From NCBI GenBank assembly GCA_024699855.1, contig JAMPIQ010000003.1:3844001-3908000 (forward strand): a stretch of DNA of 64,000 nt, written 5' to 3'. This DNA comes from Aphelenchoides besseyi (Eukaryota > Nematoda > Chromadorea > Rhabditida > Aphelenchoididae). This document shows, piece by piece, positions 1-12,700 of the stretch; the stretch's first letter is position 1, and each line of letters begins with the position of its first letter. The position numbers were made by a program, and so were the translations under genes. Under the pieces are notes generated by a model. That model worked only from the letters and a program-made list of their open reading frames with translations. It was not told where the DNA came from and made no database searches.

Positions 1-2902
1 GAAATGTCACACAGTCCATTGGGAGTGGACATCAAATCAAAGGATTTTCGTAATAGTCAGTCACGCAACTTCTCCCATTTTTCTGTCCACAGACTCCTTT
101 TAATTGCTTTCCGTTTTTCATTGGGATCGTCAAAACGCCGCAATTTGACGAACTTGCGCGGTCCACAAAATGCCACAGAATCAAGAGAATTAAAAATCCC
201 GTCGGTCGCGGGGACGTCGACGCGTTGTGTCCATTCGTTTCAATTTGTTCGTCCGGAAATTCATCTCGTTGAGTGGACCAAAATTTGCAAATGGACCGAC
301 GCGGCTCACAAACTTCGAAGGCGATTTCCAGGTGAATGGGAGGGAAATGAGTGGGAAGGTTCGTGTATCATCGAACAAATTGCACCATTTGAGATTTCTC
401 GCGCACTCCGATTCCCAACGGACAATCGCTGAAGAATAAGCGAAACAACTCATTCCCGTTGACATTCTGCATTCATCAGCTTTCGAAGACCGAGGGGTTG
501 CAAGTCGCGAGTTAGCTAAAAATGTTCCCTGTATGCCCGATTTAACTTCTGGAGTTTATGGTTGATTGCATTGACATGTGCGTTAAAGATTTTAATCCGC
601 TTGTCCATTCGCCTTCGAAATACCAGTGCGTTTTGTTTCCCAATCTTCGAATCGTTGGCGTCGTTTGATGTTTTGGCGCGTGAATTTGTGTTTGGAACGC
701 GTGCAGCTTCTAATTTTTGACATAAACTTCGATTCCTGTTTCTTATCTTTTGTCGCAAAGGTGTGAGTTTAATGGACATGAGGAGATTCCGTTTCATCTT
801 TTCGATACTTTCAATACGTCCACTTGTTTTCTTTTCACGGTTTCCAATTTCTTGTTTGGCCGCAACGAGTGGGTAGGAAAACTCTCGCGCACCTTGACTT
901 CTTTTCGAACAAAAGATGTCGAGAAGCGTTCGTTCGAACCCCCCAGATTCTCACCCGTTTGCAAAACAAAACGGTCAGCGGCATTGACCCTCGAAATGGC
1001 GCGGTGAGTCGACGTCGAAAAGTTTGCGCACATCGTTTTCCATTTACCGGCGTTTTGTCCATTTGGTTGTTTTCTTATGGTTATCGTATTACATTGTTTG
1101 AGTACCACAAATTTCTCTACTTGTCAAAAAGAAGTGACTTTTTTAGCGCGAATCTTGTGATTGACGTGCAGTTAAATCGAAGAGCTCGTCGAATTTTAAT
1201 CTGCGCAGTCAACAGGATCGACGGAAAGTTCAAACGGACAGACCGAAGGCTGTCAACTTCTTTTTACCTCAAACGTGTCGGGGAGGTTCTCGGATCAATG
1301 ATGCAGAGGGCATGTGGTCTTGTTCTTGATGATTAATTTCATGTCAGTTCTCAAGTTCCACTCAATCCGTTGGACTTGTTGTTCGATCAAAATTTGCGGC
1401 CATCGTCTTGATTGCTCGTCCTCTTTATGATGCTACATATTTTTGTGTTTAATCGTTCGTTTAATGACAAATTGATTTCTGATGTTTCGATCAAATTGCG
1501 AACATGAAAGCGTAGTCAGAACGAAATTACTCTGATGCAGGTGTTCGGTATTGTGCCAATTACGAGAACGGAAATCTCTTTTTCAGTTGGCGGTCGTTGG
1601 CTTCCGTTGTGGTCGTAAACGTGTGACCGGTTGACCTTTTTATTGGACCCACTTTAAAACATGAACCAACGGAAATGCGGCATTGCGGTTAATATTTGAA
1701 ATATGAACGGCAGGTGGGGAGTTTTCGGTCACTTTCCCTCAAACCTCGAGGCCAAATGTCTCTTGCGGTCATAATCGACATTACCCGCTGGATTTCCCAT
1801 CCATTCGAGCCGAGGAAGTGGTTGTTTTTTGACCAACTTGTTTGCATTTTGTGTCTGTTCAACATCTCGGTTTACATCGAATATGAAACGGATGATAACC
1901 GCAACAAGTGGAAAGTAAGCAGCGTGGGAATTCGAGACCCTCGAATTGGATGGTCACTCTCGCGTCGGCATTTTTCCACTCGTCTTTCGATTAATCAGTT
2001 CGCGTTGTTTCGTCGTTCACACGTGCAGTGTAATTGAGAGAAATCGAAAGGCGAATAAGCTCAAGATATGCGGGATTATCGTTCGGCTCATAAGCCGCGC
2101 ACAGTCGAACGTGCTAAGCCCCGAACAGTCGACCTCATAAAATGCTTTGCGCAGTTTGCAGCTAATCTCTACGTTTCTGCGAATTGTTTGGTGTGGCGAA
2201 AGGGAGGTTGTAAACAAAGCCGTTCGGACCGACGGTCAATCGACTGAACCATTTGGCATCATTCTTTTCCGATTTCTCTGTTCAACGTGTTTTGATTGGG
2301 CGATTCGAAATTGGTTTTGACTCACGGAATCGATGAATTAGTTTACGACCAGAAAGTCACGACTCGTCAGAATCCAATTTCTTTTTGTTTGTCTCCCGTC
2401 GAGTCGAAGATCACGACGTTGGTGTTTGATTAAAAAACTGACGAGTTTCTGTAGTACGTTAAACTTACTGTATGATCATCAAGTTCCTTCTCAGACAATG
2501 ACTTTTGGCCGACTTCCCGCCGATTGTTCTCGATTGGAGAACTCGACGGAAATTAGCAAATTTGGTTCTTCATTCAATTGGCTTCCGCCTTTCAATCGTT
2601 CCGTTCGCGCATTTAAAAGGCGGACGAATTGACTCAAAAGACACTTGCCGCGTTCCACTCTTACGTCATGTAGATTGTCGAGATGACTGTTTTTATTGAC
2701 AGGAAAATCCGGTTCGTAAACCGCTAATAAATCCGATGTTTATATCCACGGGCGTAGTAAATCGACATCTCTCCTTTTTGGTTGTGGAAACGAATTACGA
2801 CACAACACTCACGGTCTTCGTGTTCGTTTCGAAGATCGTGAGTTCGCGGATTGATCGACTGATTTCACTGTAATTTGTCTTCTTTATTGACCTCCTTCTC
2901 GC
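1..2902. other. No supported gene
   Basis: I see no coding region I can defend here. Open frames of 60 to 170 codons exist on both strands, but they overlap one another, have no domain signature and cannot be joined by consistent splice sites. The stretch lies downstream of the minus-strand receptor gene and may be its 3' flank, a long intron, or regulatory DNA of a gene outside the window. Confidence 0.5.
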
Positions 2903-3865
2903 TCACCTGTTCATCCAAATCGCCAAAAAGGGCGGTGATCCACAGGTGAGAATCCAAATCAAATTCATCACCATGGCCGAGTGAATTTCGTTGTCGAAAA
3001 CAAAGTTCACCGGATACCACAAACAGAAGTTGCTTGCTGCGAGTAGAAAAGTTACGGTCGAGAGGAAGAAGATCCGAATTTCCGTTGGCTTTGGCGCACT
3101 TTCATTTTGCGTTAATTTTCGCTTCTGAATCGAAATTTTTTAAATTGAAATCTTTGCGAGCACTCACCTGATCGGCCAGAAACAAGACTACGAACGAGCA
3201 GCAAAACAATCCAACGCCTATGAGCGCAATTTGAAGGTAGAATATTGCAACGTTGAAGTTCTGATGTCGTTCAGATGTCCAACTCAACTTCTGCGCATGG
3301 AATCGCATTTGATCTTGACTTGTTCCCGCCGTGCAAAAAGCACTGCTAATGAAACAAACGACAATGAGTATCTAAAACTCACTAGTCTTCTCTTTCCATG
3401 CTCTTCATCTCACGTATGTCATTCCCACATTGTTTTTGTCAGCGCACTGATTTGCCGCGATTACGACAAAACGATTGATGCAAAGTAGAACGTGCAGAAA
3501 GATCATTGCGGTCCAAAAGAAGAACATTGCATAACCGAGAATCTGAACAATGAGTTCAAGTTTCAACTGTTTCGATTACTAACCACGTGCACATTGTCGC
3601 AGAACATCCGATTGGCAACTACACAGATTCCGCTCATTGCGTGAATCGTCAATTGACCGATTTCTGCGATTGCTCGTGCTGTTAAGATCACATAAGGCGG
3701 TTGATTGCGGTTCTTTTGTGGTCTCAGAATTGCCTTAAATATGTTTCGTGATCAACAACTTGTGTGCATAGGACTCACGGTTATGATGATCAAATGGAAA
3801 GGTAACGGCAAAAGGCTGAGGATTATGTAAAGAAGTCCAACGAATCGCGAGTCTAACGGTTCCAT
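2903..3865 (-). CDS. Seven-helix chemoreceptor-like GPCR, 5 exons
   Basis: The exons on the minus strand are 3779-3865, 3587-3733, 3414-3542, 3168-3371 and 2903-3088. All junctions are phase 0 and the introns follow GT-AG; the product is 250 residues. I count seven hydrophobic segments. Helix 1 follows the N-terminal MEPLDSRF, helix 3 ends in CINRFVVI (the place of the usual DRY-like motif), and helix 7 has the SPPFLAIW ending. The shape is that of nematode serpentine chemoreceptors, which act as odorant or peptide receptors in the membrane of sensory neurons. I cannot assign a class. At 250 residues it is shorter than the usual 300 to 350, with short loops and almost no C-terminal tail after helix 7. 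The start is the only ATG that opens directly before helix 1. Ligand and G protein are unknown. Confidence 0.72.
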
Positions 3866-4497
3866 TTTCGAGCTAAAAACTGAGTGGTAGTGGGTTTAAA
3901 GTCATCGGTCAAATCTTGACCCTTGCATTTCATCCGCCAAAATGTTTGTTAGCAAACGTTCGGTCCGGATGTCGAAAAACACGATCGGATTCTGCGAACA
4001 ATGAGCTTCTGAGTTTCTTTGCAAATTCGCGAGTTGGAATTCAATTCGAACTGTGACGTAGCGAAAGTCGAAGATAAAAGGAGTTGGAAAAGAAAATTTG
4101 TTCTTCCATTTCAACTACTTCAACCTTCTCGTATCTTCAAATCTAAAGTTCATAAAAGAAGAGTAAAATTTTATGTTCGAGCTAATTACTGAGGTCAAGA
4201 AGCACGATATTTGCGGGAAAAAGCAACTTGGACACGTGTTTCATTGTCGCGCAGAGCTTCAAATGTGCCACGAACACACTCGTTGTGCTTTTTTATCATC
4301 TCATTCTTCTTTATATTCTTATCGTGCACGTTCAGCGGGATAAACGGAATTCAATTCAAAGAATTTCGAGTTCGCTTATTGTTTCCAATGCGTAAAATCG
4401 AGTCTTGGCACATTTCGCGACTATTGAACCTTGAATTTTGTCTACGGTCGTCCATTGATGTAGAAAATTGATGTTTAAGTCATTTGTGTTTACTCAC

Positions 4498-4646
4498 GTC
4501 AATTGTTGACATTCGTTTGTTGGCATGCAACGGTCATTTGAAAGGGCGAATTGATGAAACGGACCGCTAATCCGGTTCGTGCCACAAAAGATCATTAGTG
4601 ACCAAACGATAATGACCAGTGGACTTTCCGTAATCTTCTTTAAGAT
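4498..4646 (-). pseudogene. Orphan receptor-like exon (helix 4 plus loop)
   Basis: One minus-strand exon-like segment has an acceptor (tgttag) before it and a gtgagt donor after it. It encodes a hydrophobic stretch (SPLVIIVWSLMIFCG) followed by a polar, Cys-containing loop. In position and character this matches the helix-4 exon of the receptor gene just downstream at 2903-3865. I find no matching helix 1-3 or helix 5-7 exons within reach, and the upstream side runs into the promoter of the ZP gene on the opposite strand. A relic of a duplicated receptor is the simplest reading. An exon of an unrecognised small gene remains possible. Confidence 0.35.
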
Positions 4647-4791
4647 CTAACACAAACCGATTATTCGCTTGTCAACGATTGCTATTTGCTAAATCTCTAA
4701 TTAGACGCGTCAACTCATTGGTGATTTCAGTTCTTTTATTTTCAGTTTGACACTTCTCGAATGAACTGATTTTGCCGTAAAATGCAAAGTC

Positions 4792-7006
4792 ATGATCAAA
4801 GTATCCTTCCGTCCACATGATCGAATGCTCACTGTTCTTTTGCTCGCTCTACAGTTTGCGGCTAATCCAGCAAGCGCGCAGCTTTCGAATAGCGTCGTAG
4901 AACAGCCGTATGTTAGGTAAGTACATTGGCATATTGACCGCAAATAACATTTAATTTAGTTGCGCAACAGACGCTATCTACGCCAAATGGAAAACACGAC
5001 AAACATTTACTGGTGAGTCTGGTATGTGATATGCTCATTGTTGGGGTTAAGGTCGAGTGAATGTTCGTTACGCTCCAAATCGTTTTTGCTACCAAGTTCT
5101 GGTCACAAACAATCAAGTCGAACTGCTCATTCCACATCTTGAATGTAAAAGTAAACGAAGTTTGCTGTTCCTTCGACTAATTTACTAAAATTTCAGTAAG
5201 TCGTACACGAAGCTTGGAACCACCGGGCCTATTGTTAGAAACAACGGTCTTGTTATCATTTCATCCCGAGTTCATTACCGAAGCAGATCGTCTTTTCGTT
5301 CTGAGATGTTTACACACTAGAAATACAACACAAAACGGCGGTCTAAATGCTGGAGAGCCGTTGACTACTTTTCCGACTCTTCCAGCGCCCGTTGATTTCG
5401 ATTTGTCCATTTCTGATGAATTTTCGTCGACTCCAACGTCTTCAAGCTCAGAGCTTCGATGTTCTTACATTGTAGTTCACGAAGAAACGAACGCATTAGT
5501 TAAATCTCTTCGAATTGGAACTCCCGTCCGCCATGAGTGGAAATGTGAGGGAACTCGAGAGGATGTGTGTCTTGTCGTAACTAATTGCTTCATGAAAGCC
5601 GTCGATACACAGTTCGAAGTTATCGATGCTTACGGTTGTTCGAAAGATCGGAGTTTGATTGCTGAGTTGAGCTACGAAAACAAAGTTTGTTTACAATAGT
5701 GAATCTATATTCAAACCCTCTTTTAGAATCATGTCGTTCAACATGCGCGAGTGTTTGGAATCGCCGACAAACCATTTTTGTTTTATAGTTGTGAGCTGAA
5801 TCTCGTTGATATGGAGCCCGATCGGACATGTCCACGACCGAAATGTTCTTCTCGTGTTACGTAAGTAATCATCGTGTCTGTTGGTGTTTGTTGCCTTTTA
5901 TGGACTGAATAACTAATCCATTCATCTAACATCCATTGGCAATTATCCGACAATTGGAATTATTCTTGGAAAAGAGAATATTCATGAAGTATTTGTTCTT
6001 CGAACACTCTTTCGGACATTTTCGTAATCTGTGGCCGTTTTCTGGTTTAAAGTCTAATGAAAAGCACGAAAAGCACGAAAAATCCCCTCTTTTGATTCAA
6101 TCGCAAGCGATGGAGAGGCTCCGAACGCCCTATTATGTTCGGGTCTTGGCATATTGTAAGGGCATTGCTGTTGCGAGTTGCCAGCTCTGAACAGCGCCCC
6201 CGTGCTTCCCCTTGAATTCAAGGTACCCATTGGCTTCCAGAATTGGTACCGCCTGGGTGGGGCGAGAACAGCGGAGTTCGCATTACAGCTCGACCAGGGA
6301 TTGAACCTGGGAGCCACCGAACTCTGTGCAGACGTGTTACCTTTGCACCACGCTGTCCTCTTAAAGTCTAATGGTCCACTTAAAGTCAAAAATGCGGCGA
6401 TAAGGCAGAATACATTGGTTGAAGTCCACGGGCTTTAGTTCTGTTCCGCCTTTATCACGTGCCAATGCGTACCATTAAGTCTCTGGTTCATTTCCAATTT
6501 TCATGCACACGGTTTCGTCTGTTAAAGTGCAAACAAACCAAAATATAAATTCAATTAACAAAATCCTTTCATACAGTATACGCATATATGAAACAGTTAA
6601 TAGAATTACACACTTTTCAGCCGTGATGTTGCGAATAATGAGACCCTTTCGTTGGTTCCACTTTTCGATGTTCTCAGTCAACAAATCGAAGTTCTGCCAC
6701 CGGATGTGCCAAGTGAATGGTCAGAAGTCGATTGTTCGGTCACTTCAACCGCGAAAACAGCTTCCGAAATCGAAACCAACGATTCCGAATACACTCACGC
6801 GTTCTGCATCGCTTGGCCTGTTTTTTGGCTTGGTAGTACGATCATTTCAATGGTGAGTTTTTAGTGTCTCGAAAGCACTCTAACGACTTTATTGCAATTT
6901 CCTACTCTAATCTTCTTCATTTCAGCTACTTATCGCTACAGGAGTTCTGATCACAATCGCAGCACTTCGAAAAACACCGTATTATCACGATGTTGCGCAA
7001 ACGTAG
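4792..7006 (+). CDS. Cuticlin-type ZP-domain membrane protein, 7 exons
   Basis: Exons are 4792-4916, 4960-5012, 5052-5144, 5197-5684, 5727-5860, 6621-6852 and 6926-7006, giving 401 residues. A signal peptide (LTVLLLALQFAA) is followed by a ZP domain with its spaced cysteines from about residue 43. The C-terminal half reads FGIADKPFLFYSCELNL and ends in a paired-Cys CPRPKC segment. Directly after it, at residues 296-299, lies RVTR, a furin-type site placed where ZP proteins are cleaved from their anchor. A transmembrane segment spans about residues 358-389 before a short tail. Nematode cuticlin-like proteins of this layout are secreted by hypodermal cells and polymerise into cuticle ribbons or apical matrix. 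An in-frame ATG at 4825 is an alternative start that would place the signal peptide at the very N-terminus. Intron 5 (5861-6620) is far longer than the others because a SINE has inserted into it. Confidence 0.85.
6047..6059. repeat. Left target-site duplication of SINE
   Basis: The 13 bases TTAAAGTCTAATG recur exactly at 6361-6373 and flank the tRNA-derived element. A perfect direct repeat of this length is the footprint of target-primed insertion. Confidence 0.75.
6060..6360 (-). mobile_element. tRNA-derived SINE in an intron
   Basis: Read on the minus strand, the element starts at 6360 with a tRNA-like head. It has a D-arm that can pair CGTG with CACG, an A-box-like TGGTGCAAAGG, and a B-box GGTTCAATCCC inside a 5-bp T-arm (CCAGG/CCTGG) near 6293-6310. 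The anticodon and acceptor stems do not pair properly, so it is not a working tRNA. About 200 bases of unrelated body follow, and the element ends at 6060 with a tail of short CGTGCTTTT repeats. The 301-base unit is bounded by a perfect 13-base target-site duplication. It would be mobilised by a LINE in trans; no LINE is visible in this window. It sits antisense in intron 5 of the ZP gene. Confidence 0.7.
6361..6373. repeat. Right target-site duplication of SINE
   Basis: This is an exact copy of the 13 bases at 6047-6059, directly next to the tRNA-like head of the element. Confidence 0.75.
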
Positions 7007-8431
7007 AAGATGTCCGAGTCTCGAGTTCAATCACCGGTTGCTTTTTATTTGATGCGTACAAAAGTTTTTATCATTAGGAAACGTTTATTGCACTCAATTG
7101 TTTGTCTTTCACCGTTTTTTTATCTCAATATTTTGGACCGTCGCATAATTTTAAGATTGTTTGGCTTCACAGTGCCGTTGAAAGCACAGACAAATAAACC
7201 AATTAATAGCAATCGATCTCAAGGACAAACTAATTGGTTTCATTCGATTAACCTCAGGAATCTGTTTCTTCAGTCGATCGATTTTGCTAATCGATTTTGG
7301 TGCCCCTCGAGAAGTTTCATTTCAACGAGTTTAATCGATTGAATACGTGGGTTACAAAAAAATGATTTCGCCAGGAAACTCAACGGAAACGATTGGAAGT
7401 TGGGAGAAGAAAGAAGGTATGAAGGAAAGAAGTCGGTTCATCAGGTGCATCAGAAAGCCAAATGGTAAACAACGACAAAGAAAAAGAAGAGTTGAAATCA
7501 TCACAAATTAGAGGCAAATTACGAAAAGACCAGAATCACTGAATGTTGTGGATGAGTAGTCGCAAGGGAACACGTTTGAAGACGTTTAAAGATATTTGGC
7601 AACAAAACAATTGCAAACGGGAAGGTTATTGCATCTTTAGAAGACGGAAACGAGAATATTTTTGGCTCATTTTCACTACCGTACCTCTTGCGAGAATGAC
7701 CCGTGGCACAGAAGATGGTGGCCAGAGAGATTGAAGAGATTAACCGTATGGATCAGTTTCCTTTTCGCAAGTCGGAAGAAACGTCAGTTGATTAAACGAA
7801 TTAATTGAAATAAATTACTAATTAGTGGAAGGAATGAAAATGTACAAAACGGAAAACGTTGAAAATTTTCGCAGGCCTTTCAACGTCTTCGAACTGGGAA
7901 TTCGCATTCGTGGCTGAAGATGAGTGAACGAACGTCATTCGGACAAAATTGAAAGACGTGTTGAAAAATGTTTGTTTGAGGGTTTAAACTAAAAGAACAC
8001 AGACTTCAAAATCCTCGACTAATCCGTTTGACTAATCCGTTTGTTTGGCAAAATAATGATGAGCTGTTCGTTTTCGGATCTTTGAGTTGATCGTTCAAAT
8101 CCGAACGCGGCTGTTTTTCTCTTCGCTCGATGTCCGAACGAATTTCGGAGTGGTACGACCAATCCTCTAAAGCGAAAGGTGAACGGGACTCGAGAGCGTG
8201 CGTGTGTGCTTTTCTGTCAAAACAAAATCTGCGTCTAGAAATATGCAAAGTTGTTGAGAAGTCATAGAGAAGTTTGCAGCTTCTGAACAGGAAGTCATAC
8301 GAGATGAAGTCGAGGTTTTAAAGACGATCGAACTAGACGACTGAGAATAAGAGTTGGTGACCAAAAAAACGATTAAAATAAGAATTCAGATCATTAGATT
8401 GTGTACTTATAGAAAGAAAAAGTTAAAGAAA
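7007..8431. other. No supported gene
   Basis: This gap lies between the 3' ends of two convergent genes. It holds short open frames rich in Lys and Arg from purine-rich sequence, with no domain signature. I see nothing I would annotate. Confidence 0.5.
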
Positions 8432-9792
8432 TCACGCAGTTTCGTTTGGTCGCGGTTCCTGTGGAATCGATTCAGTAATTGATGCAACGTCTTCGTCACG
8501 TGCCAACGTGCCAAGTAGTGGAGCGGATGTTAGTGCGGTGGGATTGATAATCGGCTTCAATGGTCCTTGAGTGAGGGAAACCGGTTGATAGGCTCGATTA
8601 TAGTGATGAGCCGGTCGAATCGAAGACATCGATGGACAACGTCCATAAGCCGATTTAGATCCTTGTGACGGATTGCGAGTACAAACGCAGCACGAATGAC
8701 CACGACGTGAATGATTTTGCTTGTGCGGGAACCAATGTCGAATGCACCATTCGATCAGCTACAAATAAAAGAATATGAGATCGAAATTCTAGTTGAAAAT
8801 TTACATAAGCTAATGCAATGTAAGCAAGAGTCAACAGCGCCAGGATGATGAGATATTTCAACAGAACAATCGGAAAGATTGTGCTGAGAACAATGTCCGA
8901 ACAATAAGGAAGCTATAAGTAGAATTAAGTTAACGGTCGTTTCAAGAGCTGTAAACTCACTCGTTCTCGTGGCAGTATGGTACACTGAAGGATGTTCATG
9001 AGACGTTCGGCCGAAAAGATTCGATGAGCGTTGAGCATTCCGTGTGAGAGTCCAGCATGAAGTTGTTGAACAATAAAAATTCGGGTAGTGAGAAGTACAG
9101 GAACAGCGGCAAATGAAAGAAGATCGATGATACCCATGAATAATTCTCGTCTTTTGCACGTTTCAGAAGTAATTGGAAGAATGAAGAGGAAATAAGATGA
9201 TGTGCAAAGAGCAATGCACATAACAGCAACGGTCATCCACGTGTTTCGTTTGTATTCAGCCAAAAGATCCATTTGTTGAGTCATTGTTTGCAGATCGCGC
9301 ATTCGAACAACATCTAACGGTCCGGCAGTCGTTGAAATAGTCGGTGGAATTTGGGTGCTGTTGATGAGTGCAGCCAAAAGCTGCGATTCGGATTCGTTTA
9401 TTGCGGGTACGGGCATTGCGGTAGTCGTTGTAAGAGCTGTAGAAGCAAATTGAACGTGCATACGAATTGACCAATCTTCTACAGCCGTAAACGCATCGAG
9501 GAATGATTGCATGAAGACGAGATGTGAAACCGCAATGGCAAAAAGAGCCAAAAGTTTGAAGAAATGAGCGTAGAATGACTGAAATCGAAGGCATAAAACC
9601 GGTTTGATCTTCATTGTAAGTTACCTGTTTTTCCATGGCCAATCGGAACAACGAACGTGTTCGCTCGAACACACTGATCGGTTCGCTGTCACAGGATGAG
9701 ATCGAATACAAACGTCCGGTTTCGAGACGCTCGTTGATGGTTTCGATTTTGCTTTGGATTGAAGCCAATTTTTCATTCGTATTGTTCAACAT
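8432..9792 (-). CDS. Four-helix membrane protein, family not recognised
   Basis: The exons are 9625-9792, 8961-9578, 8805-8912 and 8432-8758, all joined in phase 0, giving 406 residues. A polar N-terminal region of about 60 residues with a possible short coiled coil comes first. Then follow a membrane helix, a large Ser/Thr-rich loop with several N-glycosylation sequons (about residues 95-145), two further helices, and a fourth helix in exon 3 (KYLIILALLTLAYIALAY). The loop between helices 1 and 2 is likely outside the cell. The tail begins with a His/Cys cluster (HSCCVCTRN) and continues as a Pro-rich region. I do not recognise the family. It is the outermost member of the array of small membrane-protein genes that continues to about 30 kb. 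The polarity is inferred from the glycosylation sites. Confidence 0.75.
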
Positions 9793-12700
9793 TTTTGAGT
9801 TCGTTTTGTTTCAATTGGACAACAAAAACGATCGTGAAAGGTAACCGGTTAAGCAGCGAACATCGGAAATGGAAGGAAGAATGAAGATCCAACTGTTGAA
9901 GTTAACGGGCAACGGAACGTCGAGAATGAAAGCCCGTCGGGGGTATCGAAGAAGATTTGTGCGCTAAAACAGGCGATTTTTAACGAAATTACAGAAATCA
10001 CGGCCACGACACGAGTGCCCAACAGTGACAGTAGTGGTCAGTCAGCGAAATGGATTTTGCTTCGTGGCGGAACGGGCGACCGACTTTCGTTCTTCAGGCA
10101 GCTGCGGCCTTGAAAGTCGCAACGAGAGTCGACCGTTGAAGTTCAATGGCAACACGAAAAAAAGGCGACCCCCGAGCGGCGGATAAAACGGTTGCGCGCC
10201 CGTGGAAAGCAAGGTCGAGATCTCATTCAAATCTGATGATCAATTTGCGCGAGAGAAATACCATTTGACGCGGATCAGGAATTCGAAAAACGTTTTCTCC
10301 ATTCCAACGTGTGCAGTTTATTTACCGCCATTTGCACGGTCTGATTGATGAGAAAGAAAAGCAGACGGCCAGCCATCGGGATTCTCGAGTGAAATTTGGT
10401 GATAAGTGAAGGGTGGAAAAAAAGGAACGTTTGCAGACAACTCGATTTCCCGGCACCACAAACCGAACGCAGTGGGCGACTCTCGAGACGCACCGTCGCA
10501 GAGACGCAAAACAACTCGGCAAGAAAGAAGTGGGCACCGAACGGAGAATGGACGTCGCCGCGGCGCAAAAAATGCGATGGGCAGAATGCTGACCGGGTCA
10601 ACGCCGGTCGTCCACTCGTTTTATGTTTTTGCGGGTACCCCGCGTCATGGCACCAAGCACAAGGAAACGGTCAGTCAACAGGCAAGACGGAAATGGATAA
10701 TTATCCGCTAAACAGGACTTTACATCTCAATCGTTTGTTTTATGATTGGAGTAATTTACAGAAAGCAAAGAAATACGAGAAAGTAAAACACACGCCACCG
10801 ACTGACACACGAATGTCTCGCAACTTTGCGCGGATTTTGCCGATCCAATTTGGGGTTGTTCACTCGACCAACAACGACCATGAACTTTCTCTTCAGTTTT
10901 CCATCGTGAATTCGCGTTAATCGAAATGACAGCGCGCGGCGCCAATTTGGGCCAAATAGTCGAAGGAAAACTGATCGAACGGCGATCGAAAAACCCGCTC
11001 GACCCTCAACATTTCGGTCTGTTGGCAAACAAACTGCCGCAGCTGCGAGAGAAGCAAATAAGAGATGGCGGCAATAAGTATTCGCATCAAACGACAACCT
11101 ATCGGTCGATCATAACCAGCACACGTTTTTGACTTTTTAGCTCAAACGTTGGCCATTCAAAGCCAGTGGAATCGACGACCGTAGTCCAAGGAAGAACAAC
11201 TAACGCAACAGTCTCGGATTTAATCCCTTTACAAAGCGCGCAGTTTGTTCGTTGCTAATCGTCTGTTAAGTTTACGGCGACATGTTGAACAGCTGCATTG
11301 CGTCTTTTTCGGCACTTGAAAACACAAATCAACTGACCACAATTGCAGTTCGAAGAGTTTGCAACAAAAACAGTACGAACGAAACGTCGGAGCGGAGAGG
11401 GAAACTTTCGATCGTAAAGAACAGTTCGACAAAAAATGCGATTGTGTGCGCCGTCTAAAACTTTGCACCCACGTCAACGCTTTCTTCCTAACTGACCCCG
11501 ATTCTTCGTACCAGTCTCTCGTCGTCGTCCATTTTGCTCGGGGGGCTTTTTCTGACGTTCAACCTCTCTTTTTTGCAAACATCCCGCCTTCTTGTCAACG
11601 TTCGTCCGGCGGCTTTCCGACCACGGTCGCGTTTCGTAGCCGTTAAAGCGAATAATCAGACATCAAAAAAACAACAAGATGGACAACTCGACCGGTCGAA
11701 TGGCGGTCTACGGTCCTTGGAAACGCACCAAGAAGTTCAATTGCTAGTCGGACCAAGAAAAACTATGGGCGACCGGAACGTGTCTTTCGATTTCGATCTC
11801 AACCGTTTTCCCGCTTTGTGGTCGAGAGCGGACGTTAAATGGACGGAACTCGCGCTGCCGCGTTTTACAAGCGAACGCCTCTGTTTGCCCAGCAGTCAAA
11901 GAAATTTGCATATGCGCTCTCCATTCGCACGAACAGATGGCGTCCCCCAAAAACGTGATCGTCCGGGACTGACCGTTAGCCAAAAAACCACGAAGAACCC
12001 GCAAGCAAATTGACTCAAAAGAAGTAGCACAACCATACGCATTTTTGCTCGCAATGTTTGCTTACAAAACGGAATCGAATTTCAGTAAAAATCGACATCT
12101 CGATTAAAACTGAACGTTCTACCAACTTTTTTGAGGACCCCAAAACTTACAGTAACCGCCATTTTATGACCGCCACGCGGAGCGTTGAACGGAAGCCAAA
12201 AACTGGCCGATGGACGAATTCGAAAAGGCGGTCTCTCGTCCGTTTGGCAGAAATGACCAAATGCACACAAAAAATGGACGTGAACGAGGCGGCTGCTTCG
12301 AAGCTGGTACGGCTTGGTAACGAAGAGAACGCGAATAGGAGGCCAAACAACCCGCTGGCCGTGTGTTTGACGTTTTTTCGAACGCAAAGAAAGAGCGGCC
12401 AAACGTTTGGCCTGTGAATTATTCACGGTCTCGAGTTTTCGAATGGCGTTAACGTTGAGACGTCCAGTAGGCATTTTTGAGCCTTCAGGCAAAAGGCGCT
12501 AATGTTCGGAAAGAACGCACAAATCGCAGGAAAACATTTCGAAACAATCGAGTGTGCGAATAGACGATCAGAAATCAAACGATGCCGATTAATCAACAGG
12601 TTCTCGGTGCAAATTCGCGTGAAGTTTTTATGCCTCGCACTGAAGTCGTTGAAGCCGACTAACCGCTGGATCGGACTACTCGATCGAACGCCCATGAAAA

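Noticed and set aside
824..1336. 170-codon open frame on the plus strand
   Set aside because: There is no domain, no splice partners and unusual composition (Arg/Phe-rich), and other open frames overlap it on both strands.
4211..4471. 86-codon plus-strand frame after the receptor gene
   Set aside because: It contains a hydrophobic stretch but has no start context, no splice partners, and covers a region between minus-strand receptor sequences.
6283..6360. Functional tRNA gene on the minus strand
   Set aside because: The T-arm and B-box are good, but the anticodon arm has no proper loop with a U at position 33 and the acceptor ends do not pair. It forms the head of a SINE.
10396..10920. 174-codon open frame on the plus strand
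   Set aside because: It lies in the CG-rich block, overlaps equally long frames on the other strand, and its Arg/Asn/Ser-rich translation shows no structure.
12082..12492. 136-codon open frame on the minus strand
   Set aside because: It overlaps plus-strand frames of similar length, and I see no signal, helix, domain or splice site.
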